In this document: positions 24,858-32,742 of the stretch, piece by piece
How positions within the stretch are numbered: position 1 is the stretch's first letter
Layout of the letters: the number at the start of each line of letters is the position of its first letter
Assembly: GCA_903840415.1 (NCBI GenBank)
Contig: CAIMFY010000008.1
Span: 1 to 32,865 of the forward strand
Direction: 5' to 3'
From: an uncultured Opitutia bacterium
GTDB lineage: Bacteria; Verrucomicrobiota; Verrucomicrobiia; Opitutales; Opitutaceae
Length of the DNA stretch: 32,865 nucleotides
Notes under the pieces: generated by a model
The model's database searches: none
The model's input: only the letters and a program-made list of their open reading frames with translations
Told to the model about the DNA's origin: nothing
Translations under genes and position numbers: made by a program

Positions 24858-25436
24858 CTAAATCTTGGCAGAGGGAGGTGGCGGTTCTTCGAAGCTTTCC
24901 TTCAGGAGTTTCAGCGCCGTCAGATATTCCTTCGAGGTGGTGTCGTTGCTCAGCACGGTAAAGATGAGCGCGCAGCCGGACCAAGCTTTCACCCCGGTCG
25001 TGACATGGAGGAATTCGCCCTTCGGGTAAGGCTGCCGGCCGACGAGGCTCGCGTCGGTGAAGGAGCAGTAGGTGCCGGAGCCGCGGCGCGGATCGAGAGC
25101 CTTGAATTCGTAGCTCTTTTCCACGGAGCCTTCGGCGTATTGCTGGCAAATACTTGCGAGAAACGCCATCTGCTGGGACTCGGCGCCGAGCTGGCTGCCG
25201 GGATCGGTTTGAAACCGCACCTGCAGATCGATCGTTTCCTTGGTGTCGGTGATTTTGGCCATCATGACGCCTTGGTCGTCGCGGCCGCTGGAGTAAACAT
25301 AGCCGTCGGGCACGGCGATCGTGACGCGGTGGTTGTCGAGGAGCAGGGTTTGCTCCTGAGATTTTTCCTTGGCGAACAGCGCCGTGCCTGCGGTCAAAGC
25401 GCAGAGCGCGAGCAAAAGTTTGGGGAGGCAGCGCAT
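24858..25436 (-). CDS. Unrecognised exported protein
   Basis: A 192-residue protein with a signal peptide (MRCLPKLLLALCALTAGTA, then LFA) and a mature part of about 170 residues. Strands suggested by HRVTIAVPDGYVY and DLQVRFQ point to a compact beta-rich domain. Two cysteines (in ASICQQY and GTYCSFTD) could form a disulfide, and another is in SGCALIF. It ends in a proline run, EEPPPPSAKI. It resembles small exported proteins of unknown function, but I cannot name a family. The ATG at 25436 is preferred because it starts the signal peptide. It follows the ArsR-methyltransferase gene by 90 bases on the same strand. Confidence 0.75.
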   Translation of the reverse strand: MRCLPKLLLALCALTAGTALFAKEKSQEQTLLLDNHRVTIAVPDGYVYSSGRDDQGVMMAKITDTKETIDLQVRFQTDPGSQLGAESQQMAFLASICQQYAEGSVEKSYEFKALDPRRGSGTYCSFTDASLVGRQPYPKGEFLHVTTGVKAWSGCALIFTVLSNDTTSKEYLTALKLLKESFEEPPPPSAKI

Positions 25437-25526
25437 GGGACGGCAGTGGACTGGGGTCAAATACCAGAGACGAAACGTAGCAACGGAGTCGCAGTTCGCA
25501 ACCGGCAAGTATGCGCCGGCGGCACG

Positions 25527-26459
25527 TCAAGCTTTCACGCCGCTCGCGAGGAGCGTTTCGAAATGGGGCTCGGCAGTTTCGCGGGAGACAGCGGTAACCT
25601 CGACTTTTGCCAGTCCGGCTTTTTTCAGAAAACCGTGCAGCGCGCTCTCCTTGAAACCGAGCCAGACATCGGCGTAGAGCTCGCGCGCCTTGGTAAACGT
25701 GTGTTCGTTAAGATCGAGAATGAGGAGCTGGCCGCCGGGCCGGAGGATGCGGGCGGCTTCATTTACGGCGGTCTGCGGGTGCTGCGCGTGGTGCAGCGCC
25801 TGGCTTAGAATCGCGAGATCGACGGAGGCGTCGGGCAGCGGCACGCGCTCGATATCGCCGAGTTTGTAGACGAGGTTGGCGAGACCGTTCTTCTTTGCGA
25901 GGGCGGTGCCGACCTCGACCATGCGCGGCGAGTTGTCGATGCACCAGACCTGCCGGGCGCGATGAGCGAGGAGTTGCGAGACGAGGCCTTCACCGGCACC
26001 GAGATCGGCAATATCGATCGCGGGTGTGAGCCGGAGCGCAAGATGACCGATGGCTTCCCACGAGCGGCCGGGGCAGTGGTTTTTGCCGAGGCGGCCAGCG
26101 ATGAGATTGAAATATTGCTCCGACAGGCGGCGGCGCTTTTGCAGGATGCGATCGAGGCTCTCGCGATCTTCGGCGAGGAGTGGCAGGCCAGCGACGGAGT
26201 CGGTGGCGGCGCGCAGAAGGGCGAGAGTGGGGGCCGTCGTGGCGGAGCGGAGCGAGTAGAACGCCTTTTTACCTTCGCGCCGGTCACTGACGAGATTGGC
26301 CTGCCGGAGGATCGCGAGCTGAGACGAGATGCGCGACTGGCCCATGCCGAGAATTTCCTGCAGCTCGGCGACGGACAATTCCTCGCGCATCAACAGCGCG
26401 AGCAGCCGCACCCGCGTCGGATCGGAGAGGGTTTTCAGGATGTCCCAGGAAGCGTTCAC
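25527..26459 (-). CDS. ArsR-family regulator fused to SAM methyltransferase
   Basis: A 310-residue two-domain protein. Residues 1-75 are an ArsR-type winged helix: WDILKTLSDPTRVRLLALL, then LSVAELQEILGMGQSRISSQ as the DNA-reading helices and REGKKAFYSL as the wing. The CxC metal-binding motif of metal-sensing ArsR proteins is absent. Residues from about 130 form a methyltransferase with DLGAGEG (152-158), a motif-II-like WCIDNSPRMVE and LSQALHHAQHPQTAV. Related fusions occur beside methionine-cycle genes, so response to SAM or SAH is plausible. No such genes are adjacent here. GTG at 26459 starts the conserved domain; the longer frame from a TTG has no recognisable sequence. Confidence 0.85.
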   Translation of the reverse strand: MNASWDILKTLSDPTRVRLLALLMREELSVAELQEILGMGQSRISSQLAILRQANLVSDRREGKKAFYSLRSATTAPTLALLRAATDSVAGLPLLAEDRESLDRILQKRRRLSEQYFNLIAGRLGKNHCPGRSWEAIGHLALRLTPAIDIADLGAGEGLVSQLLAHRARQVWCIDNSPRMVEVGTALAKKNGLANLVYKLGDIERVPLPDASVDLAILSQALHHAQHPQTAVNEAARILRPGGQLLILDLNEHTFTKARELYADVWLGFKESALHGFLKKAGLAKVEVTAVSRETAEPHFETLLASGVKA

Positions 26460-26549
26460 GCGGGCGGGAGGCTGGGAAAAACCACGGCGCAACGCAACGC
26501 CGGATGCGGCGTGATCGCACGCCAAAGTTGGCGACGGAAAAATCGGGGC

Positions 26550-26581
26550 AAAAAAAAGCACCGCCCGGTGAAGGCGGCGCT
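26550..26581 (-). terminator. Rho-independent terminator of greA
   Basis: On the minus strand AGCGCCGCC and GGCGGTGCT form a 9-bp stem with one G-U pair and a 7-base loop, followed directly by eight T residues (26557-26550). It lies 20 bases past the greA stop codon. It is the clearest intrinsic terminator in the window and separates greA from the ArsR-methyltransferase gene. Confidence 0.85.
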
Positions 26582-26600
26582 GAAAGGGCAAGAATGGTGG

Positions 26601-28445
26601 TTAGGCCTTGTCGGCGTAACGACCGATCGTGACGATGGTGTAATTCTCGTCGGTGGCGCCAGTCTTCACCTTGACGGTATCGCCGGATTTCTTGCCGAGC
26701 AGCGCGGCGCCGAGCGGGGTCTTGTAGGAGACGACGTGGTTATCCGGATCGCCGTCCCAGGCGCCGAGGATGGTGTAGCGCGTCGTGGCGCCGCTGGACT
26801 CGCCCTTGACGGTGACCACGCTGCCGACGCTGACTTGGTCGATCGACGCTTCCTTGAAGTCGGTGATGCGGGCGCGGCCGAGGTCTTTCTCGAGGCTGGT
26901 TTTTTGCGACATGAGGACGGATTGGTCCTGCTTCGCCATCTTATATTCGGAGTTTTCCTTGAGATCGCCGTGTTCGCGCGCGGTGGCGATGGCCTTGGAG
27001 TTTTCTGGAATCTTCTTGGAGACGATGGTCTCGTATTCCTCGCGCTTGCGCTCGAAGCTGCCGCGGGAAACGAGGAGTTGCTCCTCCTTGCTATCTGCGT
27101 CGGCGGCGACGAGCGACTGGATCTTGGGGAAGATTTTGATGAAACGGGCGAGCAGCGACTTCTTGGTGAGTTCCTCGAAGCCTTGGTTCAGCATCAGGGT
27201 GTTCGCGAGGTCGCGCGCGGTTTCCGGGTCGGCGGTCGAGAGCAGATCGGAGATGAGATCAGTGTCTTCGCTGAGGATGTCGGCGAGCGGAATGCGGCGG
27301 GCACTCGCGGCTTGCAGCGCCTCGTAGTCGATGGCGAAGAAGACGGAGCTGAGGAGGCGCGGGGTGATGAGATCGTTGAGGAGCTTGGCGAATTTCTTCG
27401 AGTGGCGGTTCTTGACGACCCAAAGGAGGACGGGCGCGCGGAGATTCTGCTCAGTCTGCCAGCGCTTGAGCGTGGCGGCGAGTTCGTCGGCGTGATCGTT
27501 TTCGATCAGGAAGTTGATGCACTCGGTCGTGAACTTGCCCTGCGAGGTCTTCAGGAGCGTGAAGAGGATGTCGCGGCACTCGATCGGGTGGGTCTCCTTG
27601 ATGAGCTCGAGGAAACGCGACTGGAAATGCACCGGGATCTTTTCGGCGATCGCGGGCAGGTCGCGGACATTGGCGATGAGCGAGGCCTGGCTGGGATCGA
27701 AGGCGGCCTCGGAGCTGACGTATTTCGCGAGATCGTCGCGGACGGCGGCGCCGTAGAGGCGCTCGGAGGCGTCGAGTTGGTTGGAATCCTTCACGGCGTC
27801 GGCGACGCCCTTGAGGATGGCGGAGAGGTCGGCCTTGATGTCCTTCTTCGCGGTGGCACCAATCAGATCTTCGGCGAGGAGGATGCGGCGGCGAGCGGAG
27901 CGGGTGGAGTTAAACTGCTCAAGAATCTCGTCCTCGGCGGAGACGGGGGTCTCGCGGAGGATGAAGCATTCGGTCTTTTTCTCCGGCACAGCGACGCGCG
28001 GATCTTTGGCGACGGCTTTCTTGGCGACCGCCCACCATTTCTTGAATTTGTCCTCACCGACGACCTGCGCGAGGGTGATTTCCATCTCGATGACGGTGGC
28101 GGCGTGGTTCGGGTAGGATTCGAGGGCCTCGACGACGAGCTGGGCGGGGTTTTCCGCGATGAGTTCGGCGATTTTCTTTGGTTCGGTTTCCTTGCGGACG
28201 AGGAGGTGTTTGGCGGGCAGCACGTCCATCGTGCTTAGGCAAAACGTGGGATCCATCGGGTGGGCCTTCTTGCCCTTGAAGTCGATCAGGAGGCGCTGGG
28301 CGGACTCGTCGTAGCTCTTGATTTGGCCAAAGCCCCAACTGCGGTGCACGACGTAAGCGCCGGGCGCCATCGCCTCGAGTTTAGCTTTGTGCGCTTTGAG
28401 CGGCGGGTTTTTGGCGACGAGCGCGGAGACGGCTTCGGAATTCAT
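26601..28445 (-). CDS. greA: Transcript-cleavage factor GreA with long N-terminal extension
   Basis: A 614-residue protein; ordinary GreA has about 158. The last 157 residues are a complete GreA: a coiled coil with AREHGDLKENSEYKMAKQD, whose Asp and Glu are the acidic tip residues that stimulate RNA polymerase cleavage, then the FKBP-like domain (VSVGSVVTVK, SYKTPLGAALLGKKSGD). Residues 28-75 (MAPGAYVVHRSWGFGQIKSY onward) resemble the CarD/TRCF RNA-polymerase-interacting domain. About 80-455 is helical and unassigned. Chlamydial GreA proteins are also greatly extended. ATG at 28445 begins MNSEAVSALV; the frame upstream is antisense to rsmB. It rescues backtracked polymerase; the extension may tether it. 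Confidence 0.93.
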   Translation of the reverse strand: MNSEAVSALVAKNPPLKAHKAKLEAMAPGAYVVHRSWGFGQIKSYDESAQRLLIDFKGKKAHPMDPTFCLSTMDVLPAKHLLVRKETEPKKIAELIAENPAQLVVEALESYPNHAATVIEMEITLAQVVGEDKFKKWWAVAKKAVAKDPRVAVPEKKTECFILRETPVSAEDEILEQFNSTRSARRRILLAEDLIGATAKKDIKADLSAILKGVADAVKDSNQLDASERLYGAAVRDDLAKYVSSEAAFDPSQASLIANVRDLPAIAEKIPVHFQSRFLELIKETHPIECRDILFTLLKTSQGKFTTECINFLIENDHADELAATLKRWQTEQNLRAPVLLWVVKNRHSKKFAKLLNDLITPRLLSSVFFAIDYEALQAASARRIPLADILSEDTDLISDLLSTADPETARDLANTLMLNQGFEELTKKSLLARFIKIFPKIQSLVAADADSKEEQLLVSRGSFERKREEYETIVSKKIPENSKAIATAREHGDLKENSEYKMAKQDQSVLMSQKTSLEKDLGRARITDFKEASIDQVSVGSVVTVKGESSGATTRYTILGAWDGDPDNHVVSYKTPLGAALLGKKSGDTVKVKTGATDENYTIVTIGRYADKA

Positions 28446-28474
28446 GGTTGCGTGTGGGCGGGCGTGAACCGGAG

Positions 28475-28504
28475 AGTTGAGCGGACAATGACTCGCCTTG
28501 TCAA
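28475..28504 (-). promoter_or_regulatory. Candidate greA promoter
   Basis: A perfect TTGACA (28504-28499, minus strand) is followed after 18 bases by TCAACT (28480-28475), a poor -10 match. Initiation near 28468 would give a leader of about 22 bases before ATG 28445. The spacer between greA and rsmB is only 82 bases, so the two promoters must lie close together. Judged by eye. Confidence 0.35.
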
Positions 28505-28527
28505 ACTGTGTGTCGCTATCGTCCCAA

Positions 28528-29859
28528 ATGAGTGCTGTAAATGACTCGCCCCGCTCTGTCGCATGGGCCATGGCCGCCCGGCTGATTGGTCGCTGGCTGG
28601 AACGCAGCGAGCGGCTGGACGCCTTGCTCGACACGCTGCCGGCGGACTTGCACGGCGCCGAACGGGCGCGTTGCCAGCACCTCGTCTTCGGCGTCGTCCG
28701 CCATTTTGGGCGGATCGAAGCGGCGCTCGGGCGCCTCGTGGCGCATCCGCCGCGGTTTGCGACGCGGGGCGTGCTGTTCGTGGCGGGTTTCGAGTTGATC
28801 GATGCCGCGGAAAAAATGGTGGCGGACGGTATCGTGGCCAAAATTGTCCACCATGCGGTCGAGCAGGCGAAGACGCTTGCGAGCCCCGCCGAGGCCCGCC
28901 TCGTCAACGCTGTCGTCCGCAAGCTCGCGATCGGCTTGGTCGCGACTCCGCCACCAGCTGCGGCTGAGCCGGCGCAGCTCGCCGAATATTTCTCCCATCC
29001 TGAGTGGCTCGAGCGGGCTTGGCTGGCGCAGTTCGGGGCCGAAGCGACGCGGTCGCTGCTCGAATGGAACCAGCAGCCGGCCACAGTCTATGCGCGGTGG
29101 CGGGCGACCGACGAGGCGCCACCCGAGATATTGAAGCCAACGAAATGGGCGGGATTTTTCGAGGTGGTCTCGGGCCACTGGTCGGAAATCGAGCCGCTGC
29201 TAAAAACCGGAAAACTTTACCTACAAGACCCCGGCACGCGGCTCGCCGTCGAGTTGCTCGCTCCGCAGCCCGGCGAGTCGGTGCTCGATCTCTGTGCCGC
29301 GCCGGGCGGAAAGAGCCTGCTCATCGCCGACACGATGAAATCGGCGCTGCCGAAGGCGGCGGGAATTGCGGGCGGTCGGCTCGTGGCGATGGATCTGCCG
29401 GGCGCACGGATCGACCGGTTGAAGGAGAATCTGGCGCGCGTGCAGGGCGTCGAGGTGGCGCTGGTGCAGGCCGATGTGCTCGAGGGTGCGGTGTCGGCGC
29501 TGCGCGAACACAAACTACCCGAAAGTTTTGCGGCGGTGTTGATCGATGTGCCGTGCTCCAACACGGGCGTCATGCGCCACCGCGCCGACGTGAAGTGGCG
29601 GCTGCAGGAAGGCGATTTCAAGAAACACCCGAAGCAGCAGCTCGCACTTCTGCACGCGGCGGCGCGCCTCGTGGCGCCGGGCGGGCGGCTCGTTTACTCG
29701 ACGTGCAGCATCGACGCGGAGGAAAACGAGCGCGTCGTCGTCGAATTTTTCAACAGCCGGGCGGGCGGGCCGTTCAAGCAGGAGGCGAGCGTGCAGAGCT
29801 TGCCGTGGGTGACTGGCCACGACGGCGCGGCGGCGTTTCTACTGCGGCGGCGAGACTGA
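28528..29859 (+). CDS. rsmB: 16S rRNA (cytosine-967-C5)-methyltransferase RsmB-like
   Basis: A 443-residue enzyme. Residues 1-140 form a NusB-like RNA-binding domain (AMAARLIGRWLERSERLDAL). The catalytic half has the SAM motif VLDLCAAPGGKSLLIAD (252-268), LIDVPCSNTGVMRHRADVKW with Cys343, and YSTCSIDAEENE with the nucleophile Cys393. Both cysteines required for m5C formation are present. ATG at 28528 was preferred to the TTG at 28498. It diverges from greA and converges with the aspartyl protease gene, the two stop codons lying one base apart. Related RsmF/NSUN-type enzymes are less likely because of the NusB-like N-terminus. Confidence 0.9.
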   Translation: MSAVNDSPRSVAWAMAARLIGRWLERSERLDALLDTLPADLHGAERARCQHLVFGVVRHFGRIEAALGRLVAHPPRFATRGVLFVAGFELIDAAEKMVADGIVAKIVHHAVEQAKTLASPAEARLVNAVVRKLAIGLVATPPPAAAEPAQLAEYFSHPEWLERAWLAQFGAEATRSLLEWNQQPATVYARWRATDEAPPEILKPTKWAGFFEVVSGHWSEIEPLLKTGKLYLQDPGTRLAVELLAPQPGESVLDLCAAPGGKSLLIADTMKSALPKAAGIAGGRLVAMDLPGARIDRLKENLARVQGVEVALVQADVLEGAVSALREHKLPESFAAVLIDVPCSNTGVMRHRADVKWRLQEGDFKKHPKQQLALLHAAARLVAPGGRLVYSTCSIDAEENERVVVEFFNSRAGGPFKQEASVQSLPWVTGHDGAAAFLLRRRD

Positions 29860-29860
29860 G

Positions 29861-31066
29861 TCAGGGCACCAGCTCGAAAACGGCGATGCGTTTTTCCGAC
29901 TCAGCGGTGCCGTTGAGAAAGGTGAACGCGAGGTGGTCGGCGGTCGCGATCAGTTGTTCGTAGCGCGTGAGATCCCATTTCGCGATCGGTTCTCCGTTGA
30001 TGCGCGTGACGAGATCGCCGGGTTGCACGCCGGCCCGCGCGGCGGGCGAGTCGGGCACGACGCCGGCGATGCGCCAGTAGGCGGGCGTTTTGTTGAAACT
30101 GACTCCGGCGCTGCGCTGCGACGGCGAGAGGATCGGATCGTGGGTGTCGCGTTGAAAAGTCACCCGGTTGTGTTCTTGATCAAAGGTGACCGAAAAACTT
30201 CGGAGCACCGCGCCGCCTACAGTGGACAATTCGTCGGTGAGATTGACGATCGGGCGCGGGAGGGTGAAGTCGCCGATGGCGAGTGTCTCGGCGAGACGGC
30301 CAACTTGCTCCGGACGATCACCAGTGAGCGTGCCGACGGTTGCGCCGGCGCGGGGGCCGTTGGCGAAACTTGGTTCGAGTCCGACGGGATTGAGGCTGAG
30401 CGGGGCGTCGCTGCCTGAGTCGATCAGCGCGACGAAACTGCGGTCGCCGAGGCGGACGTGGATCAGCGGGGTTTTGTTGGCGTCGTCGAGCGGCAGGGTG
30501 GTGCCGGGGATGAGCGCCGTGGTGTTCGCCGGCTGAAGGACGACGCGGCTGCGCGGGTAATCGAGCGTGAGCAGGGTTTCGCGAAACAGCGGAAACCCGA
30601 GCACGCCGTCGATCTTTACGCCGAGATGGGCGGAGAGCGCGGCGCAGTCGTAGATCAACACAGGCACCTCGTCGAAATGGGCGTCGCCGAGTTCGAGGCG
30701 GCGGAGCGTGGCAGGGAGCAGTTCGGCGATGCCACCGTCGGCGGAGCGCACCCGGACGCGAGGAGCGTTGGCCGCGGTGGCGGCGATGGTCGCGTTGGTG
30801 GACGGGTAGCGTTTCGCGAGCGCGGGCGTAACGAGTGTGACGGATGAACCGGTATCGACGAGAAAGTGGTAGGGGCCGTTGCGATCCCAACGCGCCTCGA
30901 CGATGAGATAGTTGTCGAGGGTCTGCGCGGACACGACGACGAGTGGCGAGCCGAGCGTAGTCCGGCCAGGCCGCGGCGGCTCGCGGTGAAAGGGTGCCGA
31001 CAGCGTCGAGCAGCCGCCGAGCAACAGCGCCAACGAGGCGAAGAGCGAGGTGGCTGGCAGTTTCAT
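29861..31066 (-). CDS. Lipoprotein aspartyl protease with C-terminal PDZ domain
   Basis: A 401-residue protein with lipobox LLGGC (Cys19), so probably membrane-anchored in the envelope. Two aspartyl-protease motifs are present: FLVDTGSSVTLVT with Asp71 and ALIDSGSDAPLSL with Asp216. This gives both halves of a pepsin- or retropepsin-like site in one chain. GVLGFPLFRETLLTLDYPRS after the first half is typical of bacterial retropepsin-like proteins. A PDZ domain occupies about 315-390 (IAGVVPDSPAARAGVQPGDL, then VTRINGEPI). Its start overlaps the MFS stop as ATGA, so the two are translationally coupled. Substrates are unknown; regulated envelope proteolysis is inferred. Confidence 0.87.
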   Translation of the reverse strand: MKLPATSLFASLALLLGGCSTLSAPFHREPPRPGRTTLGSPLVVVSAQTLDNYLIVEARWDRNGPYHFLVDTGSSVTLVTPALAKRYPSTNATIAATAANAPRVRVRSADGGIAELLPATLRRLELGDAHFDEVPVLIYDCAALSAHLGVKIDGVLGFPLFRETLLTLDYPRSRVVLQPANTTALIPGTTLPLDDANKTPLIHVRLGDRSFVALIDSGSDAPLSLNPVGLEPSFANGPRAGATVGTLTGDRPEQVGRLAETLAIGDFTLPRPIVNLTDELSTVGGAVLRSFSVTFDQEHNRVTFQRDTHDPILSPSQRSAGVSFNKTPAYWRIAGVVPDSPAARAGVQPGDLVTRINGEPIAKWDLTRYEQLIATADHLAFTFLNGTAESEKRIAVFELVP

Positions 31067-32394
31067 TGCACCGGGGCCGGAAGTTTCCGGCTGACCACGA
31101 ACGCGATCGCGGCGAGCACCCCGGCGCAAACAAAGAGCGCGGTGCCGCCAAAAATCCAAAATACAAAACCCGCCAGCACCGGCGTGAACGCCCGCGACAG
31201 CGAGCCCAGCGAACGGAAGATGCCGAGCACGCGGCCCTGTTCCGCGGCGCTGCTGTAGAGCGAAATGAGGCCGGTGGAGGACGGATTGACGAGCCCCGAA
31301 CCGCCCGAAAGCACCGCGAGTCCGACGTAAAGCTGCCACGGCACCGCGGCGAAACCGACCGCGAGAAACCCGATGCCGGACAGCACGAGGCCCACCGCGA
31401 GCACCTTGGTTTCATTCGCAGGCCGCAGAATTTTTCGGACGATATAACCCTGCGTGACGATCGAGCAGACACCGAGAAATCCGAGGAGAAACCCGTTTTG
31501 CCGCGCCGTGTAGCCGAACCGATCCGCCGTGAGAAACGTGAGCGACGCCTCCATCGCGACGAACGCCACCGAGAACACGAAGGCCACGATGTTGACGCGC
31601 CGCACCGCCGGGTTGTCGAGCGCGAGGATGGCGCGGAGCGGATTGCGCGTCCGGGGCGTGTGCGCCTCGGCGCGGGCGGTGTCGGAAAGCGTTTCGCGAA
31701 ACCGCGCCGAAATCCAGACGAGATTGACGGCGCAGAGCGCGAGCGCGACGAGCGCTGGCACCGAGAACGGATTGATGCCGTAGCGCGCGAGCGACGGGTG
31801 GTTGTCGAGGAGGTTGAAGCGCACGAGGATCGCGCCGAGCGTCGGGCCGGTGACGAGGCCGAGGCCGAAGGCCGCCCCGACGAGGCCCATCGCTTTCGAG
31901 CGCTGTTCCCGCGACGTGACGTCGGCGACCGCGGCGGTGGCGACGGATAGGTTGCCCGAGAACGCGCCGCTCACGATCCGCGAAAGCAAGAACAGCCAGA
32001 ACGATCCGCTCACGACCCAGAGGAGGTAACCGAGCGCGTTGCCGGCGACGGTCCAGCGCAGCACGCCGCGCCGCCCGCGCCGATCGCTCAGCGCGCCCCA
32101 GAAGGGCGCGAAGACAAACTGAAGAATCGAAAATACCGAGCTGATGATGCCGCCGAAGAGCACGGCGGCGAAGTTGCGATCTTTGCCGATCCAGTGGGCG
32201 AGCGCGTCGGTTTGCCCGAGCAGCCAGCCGAGGGCGCCGGTGTGGCCTTCGAGGTTCAGGTAGTGCGCGAGCAAATCTGGGCCGAGCGGAAACCCGATCG
32301 AGAAGCCGATGAGATCGATGTAAAGCGTGAGAAAAATGACACCGAGCGAGAGTGGCTTCGCGGGAGAGGATGTGGCAGTGGTGGAAGTGGACAC
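31063..32394 (-). CDS. Major facilitator superfamily transporter
   Basis: A 443-residue membrane protein with about 12 hydrophobic segments. The first is LGVIFLTLYIDLIGFSIGFP. The loop after the second has the MFS motif A in GALSDRRGRRGVLRW, and the equivalent region of the second half is weaker. SRIVSGAFSGNLSVATAAVA and GPTLGAIL are typical of the TetA/MdtG drug-efflux branch, but the substrate cannot be read from sequence. The start is uncertain: GTG at 32394 gives a short polar leader, and GTG at 32457 would add 21 residues. It is coupled by a 4-base overlap to the downstream protease gene. Confidence 0.85.
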   Translation of the reverse strand: MSTSTTATSSPAKPLSLGVIFLTLYIDLIGFSIGFPLGPDLLAHYLNLEGHTGALGWLLGQTDALAHWIGKDRNFAAVLFGGIISSVFSILQFVFAPFWGALSDRRGRRGVLRWTVAGNALGYLLWVVSGSFWLFLLSRIVSGAFSGNLSVATAAVADVTSREQRSKAMGLVGAAFGLGLVTGPTLGAILVRFNLLDNHPSLARYGINPFSVPALVALALCAVNLVWISARFRETLSDTARAEAHTPRTRNPLRAILALDNPAVRRVNIVAFVFSVAFVAMEASLTFLTADRFGYTARQNGFLLGFLGVCSIVTQGYIVRKILRPANETKVLAVGLVLSGIGFLAVGFAAVPWQLYVGLAVLSGGSGLVNPSSTGLISLYSSAAEQGRVLGIFRSLGSLSRAFTPVLAGFVFWIFGGTALFVCAGVLAAIAFVVSRKLPAPVQ

Positions 32395-32493
32395 GTTAAG
32401 CGAATGAGCAAAGAAGCTTCCCTGCCTGACGCCAAGGCGCAAACGGAAGTTCCTCACGTCGTCCGACTGCGATCGTGGCGGCCGCGGAACGGC

Positions 32494-32742
32494 TCACTCC
32501 TGAAAGTAAACCCATCGCAGTTGCATCTGGGCGGCATAGCGACGTAGGATTTGTGACGGCGGGACCTTTTCGCGGGTGATGATTTCGCCTTCGTAAGTGG
32601 CGAGAGCGGTGCTGCCGCCGATCGGGTTGACGCCGAAGCAGCAAGCCGTGGCGGGTGAAGGGTAGAAGTCTTGGACGAGGCTGAGGACGGGTGCGCCGTC
32701 GACGCTGACGAAGAAGATCTTTTTCAACTTAGCCGTAACCAT
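32494..32742 (-). CDS. Small protein of unknown function
   Basis: An 82-residue frame, MVTAKLKKIFFVSVDGAPVL to the C-terminus VYFQE, with no signal peptide or membrane segment. It has mixed hydrophobic strands (KIFFVSVDG, ALATYEGEII) and a C-terminal basic helix (QILRRYAAQMQLRWVY). Two adjacent cysteines are in TACCFGV. Amino-acid composition looks like a real protein rather than a GC-rich shadow, and no competing gene lies on the other strand. No family recognised. It precedes the MFS gene on the same strand by 99 bases. Confidence 0.55.
   Translation of the reverse strand: MVTAKLKKIFFVSVDGAPVLSLVQDFYPSPATACCFGVNPIGGSTALATYEGEIITREKVPPSQILRRYAAQMQLRWVYFQE

Noticed and set aside
25962-28238. 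A 758-codon open frame on the plus strand
   Set aside because: It is antisense to greA and the ArsR-methyltransferase gene, spans the gap between them, and is dominated by Gly, Glu, Asp and Val, the usual shadow of GC-rich codons on the opposite strand. No domain or signal was recognised.
28446-29084. N-terminal extension of greA to 827 residues
   Set aside because: The extra part is antisense to rsmB and Ser/Arg/Ala-rich. A normal protein N-terminus begins at 28445, with a possible promoter just upstream.
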